A stretch of 64,000 nucleotides of DNA from Pinus tabuliformis (taxonomy: Eukaryota > Streptophyta > Pinopsida > Pinales > Pinaceae), in the NCBI GenBank assembly GCA_031772625.1, contig CM062804.1:277654598-277718597 (forward strand), given 5' to 3'. The notes beneath the pieces were generated by a model, which worked only from the letters and a program-made list of their open reading frames with translations, searched no databases and was not told the origin of the DNA. Below are positions 23,097 to 34,012 of the stretch, in pieces. The stretch's first letter is position 1. Every line of letters starts with the position of its first letter. A program made the translations under genes and the position numbers.

Positions 23097-24135
23097 CTCC
23101 CTCTCAACCATGGAGAACTTCATCTGCAATCTGTTTATCGGTCGTTACTATTCATCCATCAAATGCACTGCCTTGTACAGCTTGACCCTTGCCCTGCTCA
23201 GCTCTATTTTGTCTGTTCTGCTTTGTCTTGTTCTGCCCTGCACTGATCTGTACTGTTTTGTTCTGTTCTGCTCTGCTCTTGCATTATTCTGTTCTACTCT
23301 GCTTTTGTCCGAATTATGAAGAAGAAGAAATGATCGAGGATGTATCATACTGACTCAAAGTCAGTCTCAGAGTATGTACCACTGGTCCCAGACCAGTCTC
23401 AACCAACCCAAAGTCAGCGTCATAGTGAGTATAACTCCAATGGTCCCAGACCAATATCATCCTCCACTGACTCAAAGTCAGTCTCAGAGTATGTACCACT
23501 GATCCCAGACCAGTCTCAACCGACCAGAAGTCAGTGTCATAGTATGGTACAACTCCTACCACTGGTCCCAGACCAGTATCATTGATTCCAGATCAATGGA
23601 GGTCATCCTAGCGTAGGGAGTACGGTAGTTAGAACGATGCGTCCATCGGTACTACTATGGTCCCTAACTTCATTTCCCTGCTCATTGATCAGATGAGAGG
23701 TACTTCCCATGAGTCCTAGACTGCATGGGTAGGATGCCTCGACAGGAGAACTAATCAATCCTGTCCTCACAGGAGAACAAATCAATCCTGCTACAATTGC
23801 CATGGAGAACACACCAATCCAGGCCTCACAGGAGAACACATCAATCCTGCTACAATTGCCATGGAGAACACATCAATCCAGGCTGCCATGGAGAACACAT
23901 CAATCCAGGCCTCACAAGAGAACACATCAATCCTGCTATAGTCGCCATGGAGAACACATCAATCCAGGCCTCATAGGAGAACACATCAATCCTGCTACAG
24001 TCACCATGGAGAACACATCAATCCAGGCCTCACAGGAGAACTAATCATCCTGCTACACAGGAGAGCGAATCATCCTGTTCCACAAGAGAGCGAATCATCT
24101 TGTCCCACAAGAGAGCGAATCATCTTGTTCCAGTG
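23097..24135 (-). repeat. C2 minisatellite block between RNase H and 3' LTR
   Basis: Four kinds of short repeats follow each other: a CTGTTCTGCTCTG-like pyrimidine run (23160-23310), two ~117-bp units holding the hairpin CTGGTCCCAGACCAG (23340-23590), about ten GGAGAACACATCAATCC units (23735-24045), and four ~26-bp GAGAGCGAATCATC units (24060-24130). No coding sense is convincing. Confidence 0.85.
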
Positions 24136-24139
24136 CGCA

Positions 24140-24790
24140 CCACCAGGGGAGGGTGAGTCACCCTGTGGTCGTATGTTGCTCCAGTCAGAACCGCAAGCCC
24201 TCAGAGCTCCCAGAGCTCAATGTATGCAATATGTAGGACCCTTGTACAAGGGTTTCTTGACGACTCCAAGTCGTTTGGGAAAATCACAGATTAGATCTTT
24301 CCTCGGGGCTTTGACAAGGTGTATCGACCTGTACATCATCTTAATGCAATGGAGCCTCCTTGCTCATCGTCTTACCATGTCCCAGATGATGTCTATCTGC
24401 TAGAGCAATCGACGAATACGGGATTCCTCAATAATCGAATCCCACCTCTGGTTGTTACAGAGAATCACAGTGGTATGTGTTCAAACAGCTCACTGAAGAG
24501 CTTCCCCAACCAGGCAGCTTCATACGAGATCATACTCGTAGATATGTATCTGGTCTCGGCGGTGCTTATGGCAATCAACTTCTGCTTCCTGCTCATCCAT
24601 TATATCGAAGCAAAATCCAAAGAGAAGCAGCACTAAAAAGTGCTCCAGTGATCCTCCACACTACCTGCCTATTCAGCATTCAAATAATCAGGCAGTTTCA
24701 TATTTCCGGTAGTGTATCTCAATCCATGAGAGATTGTGTCCTGAAGACATCTCAGAAGACTCTTGATACCAATCTAGTGAGGCTCAACCA
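24140..24790 (-). pseudogene. C2 RNase H (broken)
   Basis: The minus strand, across several frames, reads LRYTTGNMKLPDYLNAE, then WMSRKQKLIAISTAETRYIS and AAWLGKLFSELFEH, the copia RNase H order. Frameshifts and stops break it. The longer plus-strand frames at 24125-24797 are its antisense. Confidence 0.72.
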
Positions 24791-25720
24791 AATATGAGCT
24801 CATAATGCTAACTGCAAAACATATGTTTGGACGGAGGTTCACCAAGAACATCAATGCAAATGAGTTTTGAGACTCAGAGGCATTTCCCAAATCTGGTCCA
24901 ACATCACTACCATATAACTTTTGAAAGTTAAGATCCTCGAGGTAGTCATAGGCTTGCAGTCCACCATACCAAATCTTTCCAAAATCTTCACCACATATTT
25001 TCCTTGAGATAGGAAAATTTCCCTTGGCTTCTGCCACACTTCAAGTCCTTGGTCCTTCATTTCAAATTCAGAAGCCAACTCCCTCTTACATTTTGAATGA
25101 GAGGGTCTGCACCTGTTAGAAAGAGGTCATCCACATACAACACCAGTATGAGAGGCTTTTCATCTTCAACCTTAAAGTAAAGGTTAGGATCGGCTTCACT
25201 CCTAGTGAATCCCAGCTTCATCAAGTAGCTATCGATCCTCTCATACCATGCTCGGGATGCTTGCTTCAGCCCATAGAGAGCCTTCTTCAACCTACATACA
25301 TGAGATTTTCAATCATAAATCTCAAATCCTTCGGGTTGCTCCACATAGACCTCTTCTTTGATCGAACCGTGCAAGAATGCGGTCTTGACATCCATCTGAT
25401 GTAGGTTCCATCCTTGTGAAGCGGCAAGGGCTATGATCGAGTGGATGGTCGTATATCTGGCAACAGGTGCAAATATCTCATCATAGTCTATACCTTCCTT
25501 CTGGGAGAAACCACAAGCAACAAAACGAGCCTTATACTTTTTCATACTTCCATCTGCTGCATGCTTTATCTTGTAAAGCCATTTAGAAGTGACAGCTTTC
25601 TCGTCCGGGGGTCTGGGAACTACTTCCCAGACATCATTCTTCATAATAAACTCATGTTCTTAGGTCATAACATCCTTCCATATTTGATGCTTGATGGCAT
25701 CTAAGAATGATGAAGGCTCA
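24774..25720 (-). pseudogene. C2 reverse transcriptase (broken)
   Basis: 25309-25644 reads NDVWEVVPRPPDEKAVTSKW, then DYDEIFAPVARYTTIHSIIA and MDVKTAFLHGSIKEEVYVEQ. 25057-25290 continues KKALYGLKQASRAWYERIDS and the catalytic LVLYVDDLFLTGADP. 24774-25037 holds the thumb (YSDVGPDLGN-like, FLVNLRPNICFAVSIM). The blocks are in two or three frames. Confidence 0.9.
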
Positions 25721-26470
25721 TTTTGTATAATCGTGCTCATGATGGTCAAGTATTCCTGATACCTGTTAGGTTTCTTATTTTCACGGAAGGTTCCTCGGGG
25801 TGCAGCATGTCCTTCAGCATCATCAAGTATCCCCCTAAGCCATGAAGGCCTCTTCCTAGAAGAGGGAGGCTTAGGTGGATAAATAGGATCCATGGGTTCC
25901 TCCACATCAGGCATTGTTACATCATCTACCCATAGAGACAGCGTCCACAATCGTAGGGTTCTTCCTTTCCGCCACACCATTCTACTTAGGAGTATGTGGT
26001 GTAGTAGTCTCCCTCTTAATGCCAGCCTCAGATATGCCTGAGTGAACCAACTGTAATATATTGGAGGTCTTGCTTTGACTTGAGGGGAATGGTCCCCTTT
26101 TGAGCTTTCCTTCAGCACATCCAGACATACACCTTCTTTCTCTACTTGGAATTCGGGCATCCCTGTTACCATCTGTCTTACATAGAGTAGAGCTTTGTAA
26201 TGAAGGTGGGCAAACCTCCGATGCCAAAGTTCAGACTAAAGAGATGTGTCATAAGACATGACACCTAGCAAACTTCCATCGACCTGATATAATGAATCAA
26301 CATGAAACCCAAGAGTAAAGGCATCTTTAACATTATTTTTCCATATACGTACCTTGCCATCACTGAAGGTTACCTTGCAGCCTTTGTCTTCCATTGCCGA
26401 GATGGACACCAGGTTCTTTCGGAGGTCAGGTGCATTTAGTACATCCTGGAATTTCTAGCCTTCTTGAATG
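25721..26470 (-). pseudogene. C2 integrase remnant with internal deletion
   Basis: 26040-26260 retains a fragment of the pre-integrase zinc region (RFAHLHYKAL-like at about 26190-26220) and then jumps to GIKRETTTPHTPK, the motif near the catalytic glutamate. The central core with the first two aspartates is missing. 25720-25980 is the linker to reverse transcriptase (PKPPSSRKRPSWLRGILDDA). Confidence 0.75.
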
Positions 26471-27263
26471 CTTGTCCTCTTCCTTGATTCCCAGCTCTCC
26501 TTTTACCTTTGCTATTAAATTTGTCATTCCTTTGATTGCCATCAGAGGGATTTTGATCATCGTCCCGGTGTGAGTCCTTTCTATCAGGGCACTCCCTTGC
26601 ATAGTGACCTACTTTGTCGCAGATGTAACATCGTCCTTTTCTTCCACCCTTAGGTCCAGCCTTTCCTTTTTATTTAGTCCCGGAATTATTTCTTTTCTTA
26701 GCATGAGAAGAAAAGGCAGTAGGAGGATCTTTAGGCAAGGGAATTTCTTGCTCTTCTACCTTTGTTTCTTCTTGAATGCATCTAGCCATTAATTCCTCGA
26801 AACCAAGCATTACATTATTGTTCAAAAGAGTAGTTCTGAACATGTACCATTCGGATGGTAATCCTCCAAAAGTCGTCAGTGCCATTTCACTGTTAGTAAT
26901 AGCCTCCCCAATAGATAGGAGATCGTTCATGACTTCGGTGATCCTTAAGAAGTATGCTTGCATACTCTCATCTTTACCCTTCTTGATTTCCCTCAGCTTA
27001 TTTCTAAGAAACAAAACTTGATTTGCATCTTAAATTTAAAATAAACTCACCAGTCTATTGTAGATTTCCTTGGAGGTGTCCAGTTCAAAGATGTAGGCCA
27101 CCAAGTGCTTGTCGATAGAGTCCCGGATGATCTTCTTTGTTTTGACTTCTCCATTTTTCCATTTGTTCCAGGCAGCAGCGGATGCATTTGATGGAGGCTC
27201 AACAATATTGCCTCTTACATGGTCCAGCACTCCTTGATCATCTAGGGTTAGATCGATAGACAT
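26471..27263 (-). pseudogene. C2 gag
   Basis: Starts at ATG 27263 (SIDLTLDDQGVLDHVRGNIV; NKWKNGEVKTKKIIRDSIDK). 26670-27014 continues LREIKKGKDESMQAYFLRIT and GLPSEWYMFRTTLLNNN. A zinc knuckle CYICDKVGHYAREC lies at about 26580-26630. A frameshift near 27020 separates the two halves. Confidence 0.88.
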
Positions 27264-27400
27264 TTTCCATCCGTGATAGTCAGCATTTTCACGAAGCTTG
27301 CCTTTGGCAGAGTGTTGTGAACCCCATAGTTCTTTTAGGATAGCATCGCCAATCTTCTCTTCGATGATTTCTCTTGCTCTTGCTTGGGCTTTGTCTTCAC

Positions 27401-27416
27401 CTCAACTCTGATACCA
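27401..27416 (-). promoter_or_regulatory. C2 primer-binding site
   Basis: The minus strand reads TGGTATCAGAGTTGAG, adjoining the 5' LTR at 27417: a tRNA-Met-type primer site. Confidence 0.9.
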
Positions 27417-28656
27417 TGTTAAGTTATGGTATGTTCTATGCTTATAACAGTTTACTTCTTTTTCTTATTATATTCCACCGATTAGAAATCACATGTACAT
27501 AAAGTAAAGTGCAGATAGAACATTAAACGATCGACAGAAAACAAGCCAAGACAAGAGACACAAGATGTGGCGGCTAGCCAGGGACAAACCCCACAATGTG
27601 TGGGGAAACCCTTTGATCAAATATTCTTTTATCTTCAATAATTCAGCAGAGAGAAATAGTACAATAAATCTGATTCATATCAGCAGTAGCAAACCCTAGA
27701 TCAGTAGCATCAGCATTAGCAGCTTCATTATCAAACTAGGGCAGACCATATCTCACAAACCGACAGTCGGATTGAATTCATTCAACCACAAAAAGTTTCG
27801 GCTTCCAGAGGAGGTTCAGATGAACCTACAACGCAGTTCAGATGAGGAGATCTTCTAGGCCACGCAAGTCAATCTTTACTTCTGCAGGTGCAGCTTCAGT
27901 TTCAACAGTTTCCGGCTTCAAACTAGGGTAGTCGATATCTTGCAAACCGTTCGTCAGATTGACTTCATTCCACCACCAAAAGTTGCGGCTTTCAAAGGAG
28001 GTTCAGATGAACCTACAACGCAGTTCCAAAGAGGAGATCTTCTAGGCCATGCAAGTCAATCTTTACTTCTGTAGTTCCAGCTTCAGTTTCAGCAGTTTCC
28101 AACTTCAAACTAGGGCAGTCGATATCTTGCAAACCGTTTGTCGGATTGACTTCATTCCACCACCAAAAGTTGGGGCTTTCAAAGGAGGTTTAGATGAACC
28201 TACAACACAGTTCCAAAGAGGAGATCTTCTAGGCCACGCAAGTCAATCTTTACTTCTGCAGTTGCAGCTTCAGTTTCAGTAGCTTCCGGCTTCACATGTG
28301 TGAGAGAAAGAGACCCATTTCAGTGCAGTAGAGAATAGACTCATATCTGCACAGTAGAGAGAGAGAGATGTGATGAGATGAGTGAGTCCAAATGAGGAAA
28401 AGTCCTCTTATATTTATACACAATGTTGGTGGGTGAATAGATGCGACTGTTGGGCTTCTGAGCCTACATGAGTTGTAGGTCGGCTTGATAATAATTCCAT
28501 AATCAAAATAAATTCATATCTCCATGAATACTTATCGGAATTGGATGATATTTATATCAATCCTACACCTGTCGATGAGAGGAATCCAATAAAAATATTA
28601 TTAGCCATGAATAAGATGACCCACATGAAGTTTTTCCCTGCTTTCCAATTTTAACA
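27417..28656 (-). repeat. C2 5' LTR
   Basis: Matches 21857-23096 over its full 1240 bp and has the same three 187-bp repeats (starts at 27733, 27920 and 28107). Confidence 0.93.
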
Positions 28657-28743
28657 ACTTCATAACATTTGAATTCTAGGGTTTCACTGCACCAAATAGG
28701 TCATCATGGAATTTTCACTATAACCTTTTTGATCTGACGTTTT
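28657..28743 (+). repeat. X1 5' LTR tail and start of leader, primer site damaged
   Basis: CTTCATAACA ends the LTR at 28667. The next bases TTTGAATTC lack the GGTATCA seen in X2 (TTTGGTATCAGAAC), so about seven bases of the primer-binding site are deleted. The leader continues to 28743, where C1 begins. Confidence 0.82.
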
Positions 28744-29247
28744 TGTTGGGTTTTGCTATATTCTTTCCATGACTAGCCCACGTATTTAATCGGGGGGTTA
28801 GAAGAGGGGCAGAGCCCCCCCTTCGTTACGCCGATTACGTAGTAGGGGGAGTCACAGGGGGTTTGAGGGGTGTAGGTAACCCCACTCTATGGGGTTTGGG
28901 GCAGCGCCCTGGAAAATTTTGTTTTTTGGACCCTATATTAGGTTGGGCGGCCCTACCTATGGTTTTGTGCATGATTTTTCACACATGGTTTTGGACGTGA
29001 TGGTTTTCGGTCCATGGTTTTGGATGCGATGGTTTTCAGTCCATGGTAGTGGATGCTTTAGCATGTATAAATATGTATTGTAAGATTGAAAGGACAATAA
29101 TGAAAAATCAAGCTGGTAGTCATGGTTTTGGGATCCAAGGGAAAACCTCTGTGTATATGTGTTTTATGTGTTATGCTCTCGCATTTTTTATTTTCTGTGT
29201 TTTAGAATTCTTATGCAAGTAATTTCTGTATGGGGTTAAAACCTACA
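28744..29247 (+). repeat. C1 5' LTR (504 bp)
   Basis: Edges TGTTGGGTTTTGC...TTAAAACCTACA. It pairs with 38207-38711. Followed by a primer site. Confidence 0.92.
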
Positions 29248-29249
29248 TT

Positions 29250-29261
29250 TGGTATCAGAGC
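29250..29261 (+). promoter_or_regulatory. C1 primer-binding site
   Basis: TGGTATCAGAGC lies two bases after the LTR: a tRNA-Met-type primer site. Confidence 0.93.
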
Positions 29262-29353
29262 TATTTTGGCTTCAAGGGGACGCCTTGAGGGGTTTCGCTC
29301 GTAGACCCTGTTCAATGGGAGATCTACAGGATCGATTCTCGTGGTGAAAGAAG

Positions 29354-29965
29354 ATGGTGAGCAGTGGAAAGATAGAGATCAATAAATTTAATGGTCAGAG
29401 TTTTGAGTTATGGAAACTCAAGATGGAGGATTTGTTGGTGGATAAAGATCAGTGGGTTGTGCTAGATCCAAGTACTAAACCAACAGGAGTGTTTGATGAA
29501 GAATGGAAGAAGTTGGATCCAAAGTCAAAGAGCACAATACGGTTGTGTGTCTCAGATTTAGTATTGTTGAATGTATCAGGGGAAGCTATGGCAAAGGCAT
29601 TGAGGGACAAGTTAGGGACTTTGTACCAATTTAAGTCTTTGCCAAATAAACTGTTCCTATGAAAAAAGTTGTATAATGTGAGGATGAAAGATGGAGACTT
29701 AGTGACAGAGCATTTGAACGTATTTAATACTGTGGTAAGTTAGTTATTATCTATTGATATTAAAATTTTAGATGAAGATAAGTGCATCAATTTTTTGTGT
29801 TCACTACCAAATTCATGGGATAGTCTGGTTATTGTAATAGGTAGCAATGTAACTACCTTGCAGTTTGATGAAATAGTCTCATCCTTGCTGGCGGAGGAAA
29901 TGAGATAGAAAAATATGGAGAGCCAGAATGGTGATGCCTTGTCTGTACGAGGATAGTCCCAGAAC
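29354..29965 (+). pseudogene. C1 gag N-terminal part
   Basis: ATG 29354 opens SSGKIEINKFNGQSFELWKL, then DKDQWVVLDPSTKPTG and ALRDKLGTLYQFKSLPNKLF, a typical copia gag. A stop at 29660-29662 is followed in frame by KLYNVRMKDGDLVTEHLNVF and LLSIDIKILDEDKCINFLCS. It breaks off near 29965. Confidence 0.88.
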
Positions 29966-30019
29966 AGAAACAAAAATAAGTCATCGAGTGGGAGAGTTTT
30001 GCAGTAAGGAATTGGAAGA

Positions 30020-30751
30020 ATACTGTAAGAAGTGTGGTATAGCATGACAGAAGACTACTCCATATACACCACAGAAAAATGGAGTTGCAGAAAGAATGAA
30101 CAACACATTGATGGAAAGGGCAAGAAGCATGCTCAGTGGTGCCAGGTAAGGAAAAGAATTCTAGGCAGAGGCGGTGGAGACTGCATGTTACCTAGTCTAT
30201 AGATCACCTTCATCAAAATTGGAAGATAAGACTCCATAAGAGGTATGGACTGGTAAGAAGCCTTCTCTTTCACATCTGAGGGTATTTGGATGTGATGCAT
30301 ATGTACATGTTCCAAATGAGAAAAGAACCAAGTTGGATAGTAAATCTGAAAAGCGCATCTTCATTGGGTATAAGGATGGTTTAAAGGGTTATAAGCTTTG
30401 GAACCTAGTAACAAGTAAGGTTGTGTACAACCGAGATTTGGTGTTTAGAGAGGTGAAAGATGTTATTAAACATGAAGTCCAACCAAGGGAACCTAAGAAG
30501 ATAGAGTTTGAGCTTAAGGAGGAAGAATCAGACTCTACAATAGAGGAGGAATCAGAAGATGAAGAGCCACAAAATCCAGGTGTGAGAAGATTAGTTCGAG
30601 AAATAAGGAAACCAGAAAGGTATAGTCCATCTGCTTTCTGTTCAAATTTTTCTTTATCTATTACTGATGATGATCCCAGAAATGTTAAGGAAGTAGTAGA
30701 TTCAGAGGATGGAAAACTCTAGAAAGAGGCCATGGTTGATAAAATGGCATC
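30020..30751 (+). pseudogene. C1 integrase end and linker
   Basis: TTPYTPQKNGVAERMNNTLM carries the catalytic glutamate; SHLRVFGCDAYVHVPNEKR and RIFIGYKDGLKGYKLWNL are the usual integrase C-terminal motifs (30333-30722 is open). An acidic linker (KEEESDSTIEEESEDEE) follows. The first integrase half is deleted. The frame runs into X2 at 30752. Confidence 0.88.
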
Positions 30752-31084
30752 TGTTATGAAACCAGCTCAAGAAAAGATGGAAAAGATAGATCAATGCCTT
30801 AGAATTCAGCCTCTTCGAGGGGGCAACCTCCTTTACATTACATAAATGAACAATTCTTGGATGATACAAATGACAAAACCTCCTTTCTATATATAGGAGT
30901 CTAAGGAGTCACAATATAACCCAGCCGACCTAACAATAATAATATAAAGCCACAAAAATAACAATAGAGGGATTCTATGGGGCACAGTAATAACAATATG
31001 GGGGCAATAGGGGCACAACAATATTAATAAGGGGTATAAATACAATAGTAATGGGGTAATCATTAGTATTATAGGGACCCAACA
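30752..31084 (-). repeat. X2 3' LTR (333 bp)
   Basis: Plus-strand edges TGTTATGAAACC...GGGACCCAACA. The polypurine tract AAGGAGAGGGGCA follows at 31085-31097 (minus strand). Confidence 0.95.
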
Positions 31085-31104
31085 TGCCCCTCTCCTTCAA
31101 AAAA

Positions 31105-31584
31105 GTGTTTTCCTCAATGCTTGAGTAGTTCTAGATACTTCTGCATAAAATTCTCATCCTCCCATGTGGAATCTTTAGCGGATAAGTTCTTCCACTTGAT
31201 AAGATACTCCGAAATTGATCAATTTCGTAGTTGTCGAGTTCTTGTTTCTGTGACTGCTTTCGGTTCCAATATAATTTTTCCTTCCTCGTCAAGTTCTGGC
31301 AATATTGTTTGAACTAGGAGCTTGTCGCCTATAGCCTTCTTTAAACATGAAACATGGAAAACTGGGTGCAATCGAGAAGCTGCAGGAAGTTCCAATTTGT
31401 ATGCCATAGTACCAATCTTTTGCAACACCTTGTACGGACCATAATACTTTGGTGATAATTTATTATCCTTCTTAGCTTACTTGAGGGACATTTGCTTATA
31501 TGGTTGTAGCCGTAGGAATATCCAATCACCTACATCAAAACTTCTTTCACTGCGATGTTGATCTGCCTGTTGTTTCATTCTATT
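31105..31584 (-). pseudogene. X2 integrase C-terminus and chromodomain
   Basis: ASRLHPVFHVSCLKKAIGDK and the chromodomain ISEYLIKWKNLSAKDSTWED on the minus strand. A TGA stop just before the chromodomain (about 31220) faces CGA in X1, a C-to-T change. Confidence 0.88.
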
Positions 31585-32336
31585 CTATGCCAACACGAGG
31601 TTATCCTTTAGGAGTTGGAGGACTTGTTGTTGATGTTCGATGTGATGTTCCACTGCCTGAACCTTAGAATTTTCTCTTAAATATGATGTGATAAATGGGG
31701 TCATTTTTGTTGCTGTATGGAAGGAAGTGTTATACCACCATTCAGCCAGAGGCAACCATTTGACCCATTGTGTCTGTTTATCAGATACAAAGCAACGAAG
31801 ATATCCTTCCAAACATTTGTTACTATCTCAGTTTTCCCATCAGATTGAGGATGATAAGATGAGCTATGAGCTAACTGAGTACCAAGACAAGAAAATAATT
31901 CTGTCCAAAAATTTCCAGTGAAAATGGAATCTCTGTCACTTACAATAATATTTGGGTTTCCATGTAGCTTTTGAATTGTTTCCATAAATGCAGTAGAAAC
32001 TGTATTGGCTTTAAATGGATGTGATAATGCACAAAAGTGTGCATACTTGGTAAGTCTGTCAACTACCACCATGATGACACTCTTTCCCTTAGACTTGGGT
32101 AAACCTGTGATAAAATCCATTGAAACCTCCTCCCAACGTTGGCTTGGAATGGATAAAGGTTGTAATAGACCTGGTGTCTTAATTGTTTCAACTTTATTTT
32201 GTTGGCAAACCAAACATTCCGCCACAAACTTTTGAATATCTGATTTAAGGCCATCGTAAAAAAATTCCTTCTTAACCCTGTGGTAAGTTTTTAAAAATCC
32301 TGAGTGCCCTCCTAATGTAGAAGTGTGCAATTCCAT
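31585..32336 (-). pseudogene. X2 integrase
   Basis: Zinc region (ELHTSTLGGHSGFLKTYHRV, CLVCQQNK), then VSMDFITGLPKSKG (D1), IIVSDRDSIFTGNFW (D2) and SSSYHPQSDGKTEIV with the catalytic glutamate intact. A frameshift near 31800 separates it from YNTSFHTATKMTPF. Role: cDNA insertion. Confidence 0.93.
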
Positions 32337-32390
32337 CAGAATCTTTTGTTCTAGCTGGGAATTCTTACAGAGGTATAAGCGATCTTTGTA

Positions 32391-33206
32391 CTATAATGAA
32401 TCATTTTTCCAGCTAAATGTATCAAACGTAATGGAATCTTGTTGTATCTTTCGAATAAGTGCCCACACTTCTTCATCATTCTTCCATTCCTCCCTTGCTT
32501 CATTTATCCAATCTGGTTGGATAATAGAAATGGCGCACAACAATGCTTCCACATCCTCATCCTTTCTTGAGAGTGCATCTGCCACCACATTTTGCTTCCC
32601 TTTTTTGTAGATGATTTCAAAGTCATAACCCAACATCTTTGTGACCCACTTTTGTTGCTCTTCAGAGGATAATCTTTGTTCTAAAAAGTATTTAAGGCTA
32701 TCATGATCCGTTTTTACCTTGAAGTGTATTCCCATTAGGTAGGGTCGCCATTTCTTAAGTGCATGGAGTATTGCCAAAATTTCCTTCTCATAAATAGCTT
32801 TGCTTAAAAAAATTCCCTTGATTGGATGACTTTCAAAAGCAATGGGTCTTTCATCTTGCATTAGAACAGCACCAATTCCATTTCCTGAAGCATCACATTC
32901 CACAATAAAGGTTTTTGTGAAGTCCGGTGTAGCTAAGACCGATGCTTGGCACATTGCCTCTTTAAGATGTTCAAAGGCCTTTGTTGCTTCCGGAGTCCAT
33001 GAAAATGCATCTTTCTTCAATAATGTTGTTAGAGGTGCTGCTATTCTCCCATAATTCTTAACAAACTTGCGATAATACCCTGTCAACCCGAGAAATCCTC
33101 GCAGATGCTTTATGGATGTGGGGATTTTCCATTCCTTAATGGCTTTAATTTTGCTAGGGTCTACCTTAACTCCTTCATGAGATACAATATGACCCAGATA
33201 TTCCAC
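32391..33206 (-). CDS. X2 RNase H and tether
   Basis: A 271-codon open stretch. VEYLGHIVSHEGVKVDPSKI links from reverse transcriptase; FIVECDASGNGIGAVLMQ is the first RNase H motif; EILAILHALKKWRPYL and KTDHDSLKYFLEQRLSSEEQ follow; NVVADALSRKDED ends the domain. It serves as an undamaged reference for X1. It is part of a polyprotein, not a free gene. Confidence 0.92.
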   Translation of the reverse strand: MEYLGHIVSHEGVKVDPSKIKAIKEWKIPTSIKHLRGFLGLTGYYRKFVKNYGRIAAPLTTLLKKDAFSWTPEATKAFEHLKEAMCQASVLATPDFTKTFIVECDASGNGIGAVLMQDERPIAFESHPIKGIFLSKAIYEKEILAILHALKKWRPYLMGIHFKVKTDHDSLKYFLEQRLSSEEQQKWVTKMLGYDFEIIYKKGKQNVVADALSRKDEDVEALLCAISIIQPDWINEAREEWKNDEEVWALIRKIQQDSITFDTFSWKNDSL

Positions 33207-33238
33207 CTCCTGGACTCCAAAGAAACATTTAGATCGTT

Positions 33239-33991
33239 TTACATATAATTGTTTCTCCTCAATAGTTGTAGCACCCTGTCAACATGTTCAACATGATCCT
33301 TCCAAGACTTGCTGTAGATTAGTATATCATCAAAAAATACTAACACAAATTTTCTAAGGAATGGTTTGAAAATTGAATTCATCAAACCTTGAAATGTTGA
33401 AGGTGCATTGGTAAGGCCAAAAGGCATGACCAAAAATTCATAATGACCCTCATGAGTTCTAAATGTTGTTTTCGGAATGTCTTCGATCTTCATTCTGATT
33501 TGATGATATCCTAAACGAAGATCCAACTTGGTGAAGTAAATTGATCCATGAAATTCATCCAGTAATTCATCAATGACAGGAATGGGGAACTTATCTTTAA
33601 TAGTGAGCTTGTTGAGCTCCCTATAATCCGAACACATGCGCCATGATCCATCCTTCTTGTGCACCAATACTACTGGAGCAGAGAAAGAACTTTGACTCAA
33701 TTGAATTATACCAGCCTCTAGCATTTCTGCAACCATACATTCAATTTCACTCTTTTGGAAATAGGGATATCTGTACGGCCTAATGTTTGGAGGAACACTT
33801 CCTGGAATCAGATGAATAGCATGATCATGATCACACATAGGTGGGAGACCTTTGGGAGTCTCAAATACCTTGGAATGATTGTCCAAGACTTTTTGGAGAT
33901 CTGGAGAAATAGATGATTCCGATGTGGAAACATCTAGCGAACATAATTGTGCAATTACACCTCTTTGCTCCTTTTTTAGAAGCTTTTTCAT
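33239..33991 (-). CDS. X2 reverse transcriptase
   Basis: [49 protein letters not shown] and the catalytic [13 protein letters not shown] are all intact. It is separated from RNase H by a small frameshift near 33210-33240 (KRSKCFFG region). Confidence 0.93.
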   Translation of the reverse strand: MKKLLKKEQRGVIAQLCSLDVSTSESSISPDLQKVLDNHSKVFETPKGLPPMCDHDHAIHLIPGSVPPNIRPYRYPYFQKSEIECMVAEMLEAGIIQLSQSSFSAPVVLVHKKDGSWRMCSDYRELNKLTIKDKFPIPVIDELLDEFHGSIYFTKLDLRLGYHQIRMKIEDIPKTTFRTHEGHYEFLVMPFGLTNAPSTFQGLMNSIFKPFLRKFVLVFFDDILIYSKSWKDHVEHVDRVLQLLRRNNYM

Positions 33992-34012
33992 ACCATTAGA
34001 GTTGATTATCTT

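Larger units (their letters stand above)
21857..28656 (-). mobile_element. C2: Ty1/copia element with 1240-bp LTRs
   Basis: Two 1240-bp LTRs (21857-23096 and 27417-28656) flank, on the minus strand, primer site, gag, a shortened integrase, reverse transcriptase and RNase H. Flanks are GCTTC and ACTTC, a 5-bp target duplication with one change, and removal restores the X1 LTR end. The LTRs are very similar by eye, so this is a fairly young insertion. Between RNase H and the 3' LTR lies a block of minisatellites. Confidence 0.93.

Noticed and set aside
23735..24130. Short direct repeats that might suggest a CRISPR array
   Set aside because: Spacers are themselves repeated, unit lengths vary, and the locus is within a plant retrotransposon.
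24125..24797. Plus-strand open frames beside the C2 repeats
   Set aside because: The minus strand reads as copia RNase H, so these are antisense.
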